From contig CAYLRE010000202.1 of the NCBI GenBank assembly GCA_964385715.1, positions 1 to 8,968 of the forward strand: a stretch of 8,968 nt of DNA, read 5' to 3'. Origin of the DNA: MB-PLM-2 sp964385715. Its GTDB lineage: Bacteria; Planctomycetota; Planctomycetia; Pirellulales; UBA7805. The notes below the pieces were generated by a model, which was given only the letters and a program-made list of their open reading frames with translations, searched no databases and was not told the DNA's origin. This document shows positions 6,102 to 8,968 of this stretch, one piece after another (positions within the stretch are counted from its first letter, which is position 1; each line of letters starts with the position of its first letter). The translations under genes were made by a program, and so were the position numbers.

Positions 6102-8027
6102 CTACGACGGTGCCAGCGTGCGTAGATCGCCCTTGCGAACGGTAAACCCGCTGCGGTCAAAGTGCTCGCAGAGCGGGACCGCGTATTTGCGACTGGTATC
6201 GAGGATGTCGCGGATTTCGGCCATGGAGAGACCCTCACCGGCGGCCAGCGGACCGGACAATGTCTGCCGCATGTCGCGTTCTACATCGGCGTGCAGAAAC
6301 AGATCGCTCGTGAGCCGGACCAGGTGCCCTTGGGCGGCGGCCAAATCGACAAGCTGCCCTACCGCGGCCTGGTTCTTCGTGATCCCCGCCTTGATCTCTT
6401 TCACAGTTGGCGGTTTCCGGCCTCCGGCTTTGAACTTTTCGATGATCTCGGCCAACAGCTTTTTCTCGTTCTTGGATAACTGCGGACCTTGTCCGGCAAG
6501 CGACACTCCAGCCGGCGAAAGTTCAATCGTGCCGGCCGCCGCCTGGCGTTTGAGAATCGCGCGATAGAGAGCATCGTCGCCGAAGTACTCAAACTTGGCC
6601 GCCAGTCGACTCGCCTCGAACACGAGCTGCCTCGGATTGTCTTCATGCAAACGCAACATGGCCGCCTCAATTCTGGCACCCAATTCATCCGCATAGCGGC
6701 GGTGCAATCGGATCGTTCGGGTCGGCGAGAGGGTCAGTTCCTCAAGCACATCGCTTTTTGCTGCAAGTGCCGCGACCGCCTCTTGCGGGTTGGAGACGCC
6801 AGCGGTTCGTGCCAAGTCGTTCGCTTGCCAAGGCGAGTGGTGATTGAAGTAGATAGCTGCAGCCGCGCGAGCTAGTTCGTCGTCCGAAGTTAGCTCCTCG
6901 ACCATCGCCCATTGCTCGGCGACGCCGCGGGCAATCTTTTCCGGGTGTGGAGAAAGTACACGTCCGCCGCCCACAGTCACGACCGGAGATTCGCTACGAA
7001 TTACGAACGCCTGGCCCCAGGTTGCGATGACCTCGTCGCTCAAGAACAGCTGAGCCAGAGACGATTCGCCCGGTTGTAGTTCGTCCTTTTCTGGAAAGAC
7101 GACCGTGGCCATTCGTTCGTTGGTGCCGATGTGGATGCGAACCCGCTTACGGTTCTTCACCGTGCGGGGTGAGTCCTTGAGTAAATGCAGCTCAACCGTG
7201 AGCAGCTTGGTCGCTCGCAGGTAGCCAGGCGTTGCAAGTTCACAGCCGCGAAAGACCTGTTCGTGGTGCACGCCGGCGATGTTGATCGCCGCCCGTTGGC
7301 CCCGCTGAACCGAGTCGACCGATTCATCGTGGTTTTGCAGGCCGCGAACTCGGGCCTCGATTCCGGCCGGCTCCAGCGACAGCGTATCGCCGACATGCGT
7401 GGCACCCTGCAGGATGCTGCCGGTGACGACAGTACCATGCCCTTCGATCGTAAAGATGCGATCGATCGCCAGGCGAAACGGCGAATCCGCGGCATCGTCC
7501 TGCCGACGGGCGGCGGCCTTGGTGGCCGCTTCACTGAGGCAGGCCTTTAGCTCTTCCACACCTTCACCGGTGTGGGCGCTGGTCTTCACGATCGGAGCAT
7601 CGGCCAGGAAACTGTCGGCCACCAGCTCGCGCACTTCACTTTCGACGAGTTCGATCCAGTCCGGTTCAGCGACATCGCACTTGGTTAGCGCAATCACCCC
7701 GATCTTCAGATCAAGCATCTTGAGGATGTCGAGGTGCTCGCGGGTCTGGGGTTTGACCGAATCATCGGCCGCCACGACGAGCAAGGCGACATCGATGGCC
7801 GTCGCCCCGGCAAGCATGTTGCGAACGAACTTCTCGTGTCCCGGCACGTCCACGATGCCGAGGTGGATATCGCCGAGCGTGAGCGACGCGAAGCCGAGAT
7901 CGATGGTGATGCCCCGCTTTTTTTCCTCGGGAAGCCGGTCGGTGTCGACGCCGGTGAGCGCACGCACGATCGACGTCTTACCGTGATCGATGTGGCCCGC
8001 TGTTCCAAGAATAAGATCCGTCGCCAT
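6102..8027 (-). CDS. selB: selenocysteine-specific translation elongation factor SelB
   Basis: 641 residues, slightly longer than the 614 of E. coli SelB. The protein is a GTPase that carries Sec-tRNA(Sec) to the ribosome at UGA codons and reads the SECIS hairpin of selenoprotein mRNA through its C-terminal winged helices. G motifs visible: GHIDHGKT (11-18), GIT (39-41), DVPGH (60-64), TKCD (115-118) and TSA (149-151). EF-Tu-like domains II and III follow at about 182-265 and 270-358, including FTIEGHGTVVTGSI (192-205). The region from about 378 to the end contains the winged helices. The last ends with a typical IRDILDTSRKYAVPLCEHFD stretch (605-624), which separates this protein from ordinary EF-Tu. 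The ATG at 8027 sits directly before the GTPase domain, with a weak ribosome binding site. selA follows downstream, the reverse of the E. coli selA-selB order. The stop is TAG. Confidence 0.97.
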   Translation of the reverse strand: MATDLILGTAGHIDHGKTSIVRALTGVDTDRLPEEKKRGITIDLGFASLTLGDIHLGIVDVPGHEKFVRNMLAGATAIDVALLVVAADDSVKPQTREHLDILKMLDLKIGVIALTKCDVAEPDWIELVESEVRELVADSFLADAPIVKTSAHTGEGVEELKACLSEAATKAAARRQDDAADSPFRLAIDRIFTIEGHGTVVTGSILQGATHVGDTLSLEPAGIEARVRGLQNHDESVDSVQRGQRAAINIAGVHHEQVFRGCELATPGYLRATKLLTVELHLLKDSPRTVKNRKRVRIHIGTNERMATVVFPEKDELQPGESSLAQLFLSDEVIATWGQAFVIRSESPVVTVGGGRVLSPHPEKIARGVAEQWAMVEELTSDDELARAAAAIYFNHHSPWQANDLARTAGVSNPQEAVAALAAKSDVLEELTLSPTRTIRLHRRYADELGARIEAAMLRLHEDNPRQLVFEASRLAAKFEYFGDDALYRAILKRQAAAGTIELSPAGVSLAGQGPQLSKNEKKLLAEIIEKFKAGGRKPPTVKEIKAGITKNQAAVGQLVDLAAAQGHLVRLTSDLFLHADVERDMRQTLSGPLAAGEGLSMAEIRDILDTSRKYAVPLCEHFDRSGFTVRKGDLRTLAPS

Positions 8028-8073
8028 GACCGCATTCTACAGCGGAGGCCGCACGGAAGCGACGGAGGTCGCG

Positions 8074-8092
8074 GGGAAGAGAATCTCATCCC
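8074..8092 (-). terminator. weak stem-loop between the 8134-8703 gene and selB
   Basis: On the minus strand GGGA and GAG pair with CTC and TCCC around a three-base loop, with one T-T mismatch inside the stem. It lies about 42 bases past the stop of the small secreted protein and 46 bases before the selB ATG. No uridine tract follows. It could attenuate or end transcription ahead of selB, but the evidence is only the pairing. Confidence 0.25.
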
Positions 8093-8133
8093 AAAAATGG
8101 ACTTAAGCGGAGCGACGAATCGCTTGTCGAAGG

Positions 8134-8703
8134 TTACTTGTTGTGGTTCATCGGAATCCGCGGCCAGCCGTTGCTGCGTCCGTCGTTTTGCTTCGGCTGG
8201 GGATTTGCCTTGAACCAAGAACTCGGCCAGGGGGATGGATTGGGGTTCTTGCCATCAGGCGTCGCGTAGTTGATGAAAGGATCGGTCAGTTTTTCCGATA
8301 GGTACTGCACTCGCTGAATATTCTTCTTCGGCGAAAGGGCGCTGGCCGTGGCGTTGTAGGTGGCGGTCGTCACATTGCCGACCGACTTCGTCGTATTCTC
8401 GACCGCTTTCTCGGCACGAGCGGAGACGCTCTTGGGGCTGATCCAATTGGTGCGTACCTTGCGATCGAGCGACGCGGCACGGCTGCCTTGCTTGGAAGTT
8501 GAAGGCAATTGGAGCTTCGGTAGGCTCAGCTTAGGGAACGAGAGTCCTTTGTTCTTGGAACCAAATGCACTGCTCTTGCGTGTGGTCTTCGTCTTCTTAC
8601 CGAAGAGATTGAACGGATCGAGCAGACCGTCGGCTTGTGCGACGTCGGCATGCGCGGCGAACAGGAAGACCAATCCCAAGACGGACGAGCTGAGGGCTTT
8701 CAC
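8134..8703 (-). CDS. small predicted secreted basic protein, unknown function
   Basis: 189 residues, function not recognised. The GTG at 8703 was chosen because AAGGAG lies eight bases upstream (8712-8717), the best ribosome binding site among the complete genes here. The protein then begins with MKALSSSVLGLVFLFAAHA, a textbook signal peptide, with a likely cut after A24 (VAQA|DG). An in-frame ATG at 8811 would add 36 residues and bury the signal, so I reject it. The mature protein opens with DGLLDPFNLFGKKTKTTRK (25-43), then LPKL-type repeats (57-69), and a Ser/Thr/Ala/Val-rich helix-like stretch (about 92-125). It ends in a Pro/Trp/Asn tail with NPNPSPWPSSWF (153-164) and W180. There is no cysteine. 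The net charge is clearly positive. It is probably periplasmic or envelope-associated. It lies 106 bases upstream of selB on the same strand, and no functional link to selenium is evident. Confidence 0.75.
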   Translation of the reverse strand: MKALSSSVLGLVFLFAAHADVAQADGLLDPFNLFGKKTKTTRKSSAFGSKNKGLSFPKLSLPKLQLPSTSKQGSRAASLDRKVRTNWISPKSVSARAEKAVENTTKSVGNVTTATYNATASALSPKKNIQRVQYLSEKLTDPFINYATPDGKNPNPSPWPSSWFKANPQPKQNDGRSNGWPRIPMNHNK

Positions 8704-8968
8704 GGCAACATCTCCTTCGAGAGGATCTCTGCAGATTTTGTGTGTCGAATGACGGAGTGATTCAAATGTCACTGCCGCGGCGCGGTGAAGGTCCGCTGAA
8801 GAAGGCGGCACCGTTCACCCGGCGGCGAAGATGGGAGGGGGAGTGTGGCAAAAATAGCTCGAATCGTCCAGCCGAATTCCATCTTTCGGCCCTCTCCGCC
8901 GAGGGGCAACCTGACGACAGTGCTGCTACCGCTACCACCGGTCGCCTTGGGAACCTAGAATGCGGCTT
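8704..8968. other. upstream region of the 8134-8703 gene, with adjacent stem-loops
   Basis: No gene is supported. Two neighbouring stem-loops are visible: GCCGAA (8871-8876) with TTCGGC (8885-8890), and CCCTC (8890-8894) with GAGGG (8901-8905). On the minus strand a TATTTTTG run (about 8856-8849) follows 15 bases after the first of these. The pair could therefore be a loose terminator for a gene lying beyond the window, or part of the leader of the secreted protein. A short open stretch at the very edge ends in TAG at 8934-8932 and could be the tail of another minus-strand gene, but 11 codons are too few to call. No promoter is convincing. Confidence 0.4.

Noticed and set aside
5957..6238. 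93-residue open frame on the minus strand spanning the selB end and the selB-selA gap
   Set aside because: Most of it overlaps the selB C-terminus in another frame. It is Arg/Ser/Pro-rich like a GC-rich shadow frame and lacks a ribosome binding site or motif.
6052..7986. Several plus-strand open frames of 100-195 residues opposite selB
   Set aside because: They are Ser/Arg-rich antisense shadows of a strongly conserved gene, with no motif or ribosome binding site.
4464..8703. Possible in-frame TGA selenocysteine codons in the window's own genes
   Set aside because: All complete genes end in TAG or TAA, and none resembles a known selenoprotein family interrupted by TGA.
8704..8811. Longer N-terminus for the small secreted protein from an ATG at 8811
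   Set aside because: The GTG at 8703 has an AAGGAG site at good spacing and begins a standard signal peptide. The extension would bury both.
8932..8968. Tail of another minus-strand gene ending in TAG at 8934-8932
   Set aside because: Only 11 codons are visible. A different frame stays open further, so nothing distinguishes a real gene end from chance.

Overview
The window reads as chromosomal DNA of a planctomycete, probably of the Pirellulaceae type. The evidence is moderately high GC (judged by eye), three predicted secreted proteins with planctomycete-style composition, weak or absent Shine-Dalgarno sequences at several starts, and housekeeping genes interleaved with secreted proteins of unknown function. 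Every gene I can support is on the minus strand, so transcription runs from high to low coordinates. No mobile element, CRISPR array, rRNA or tRNA was found.

Layout in transcription order. (1) 8968-8704: a leader or intergenic stretch with stem-loops. (2) 8703-8134: a small secreted basic protein starting at GTG behind a strong ribosome binding site. (3) 8027-6102: selB, the selenocysteine-specific elongation factor. (4) 5861-4464: selA, selenocysteine synthase, after a 240-base gap and followed by a terminator-like hairpin. (5) 4463-4023: a long gap rich in inverted repeats. (6) 4022-3192: a secreted, threonine-rich protein with a poly-arginine tail. (7) 3191-2903: a gap holding a good sigma70-type promoter with a palindrome at the expected transcription start. 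(8) 2902-1418: guaB, IMP dehydrogenase. (9) 1398-217: a secreted or surface protein with an acidic/proline linker and a conserved-looking Cys/His/aromatic C-terminal domain. (10) 182-1: the 5' end of an NAD(P)H-hydrate epimerase gene (nnrE), cut by the window edge.

Two functional blocks stand out. selB and selA supply two of the four parts of bacterial selenocysteine insertion: SelA converts Ser-tRNA(Sec) to Sec-tRNA(Sec), and SelB carries it to UGA codons with a SECIS element. selC and selD are not in the window, and none of the complete genes here is a selenoprotein, because all end in TAG or TAA. The second block, guaB - secreted protein - nnrE, has gaps of only 19 and 34 bases and is probably one transcript from the promoter at 3010-3038. 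It pairs guanine nucleotide synthesis with an uncharacterised exported protein and a metabolite-repair enzyme.

I found no clearly new multi-gene system. The most worthwhile leads are the three uncharacterised secreted proteins, the promoter/operator arrangement of guaB, and the unusually structured leader between selA and the protein at 4022-3192.
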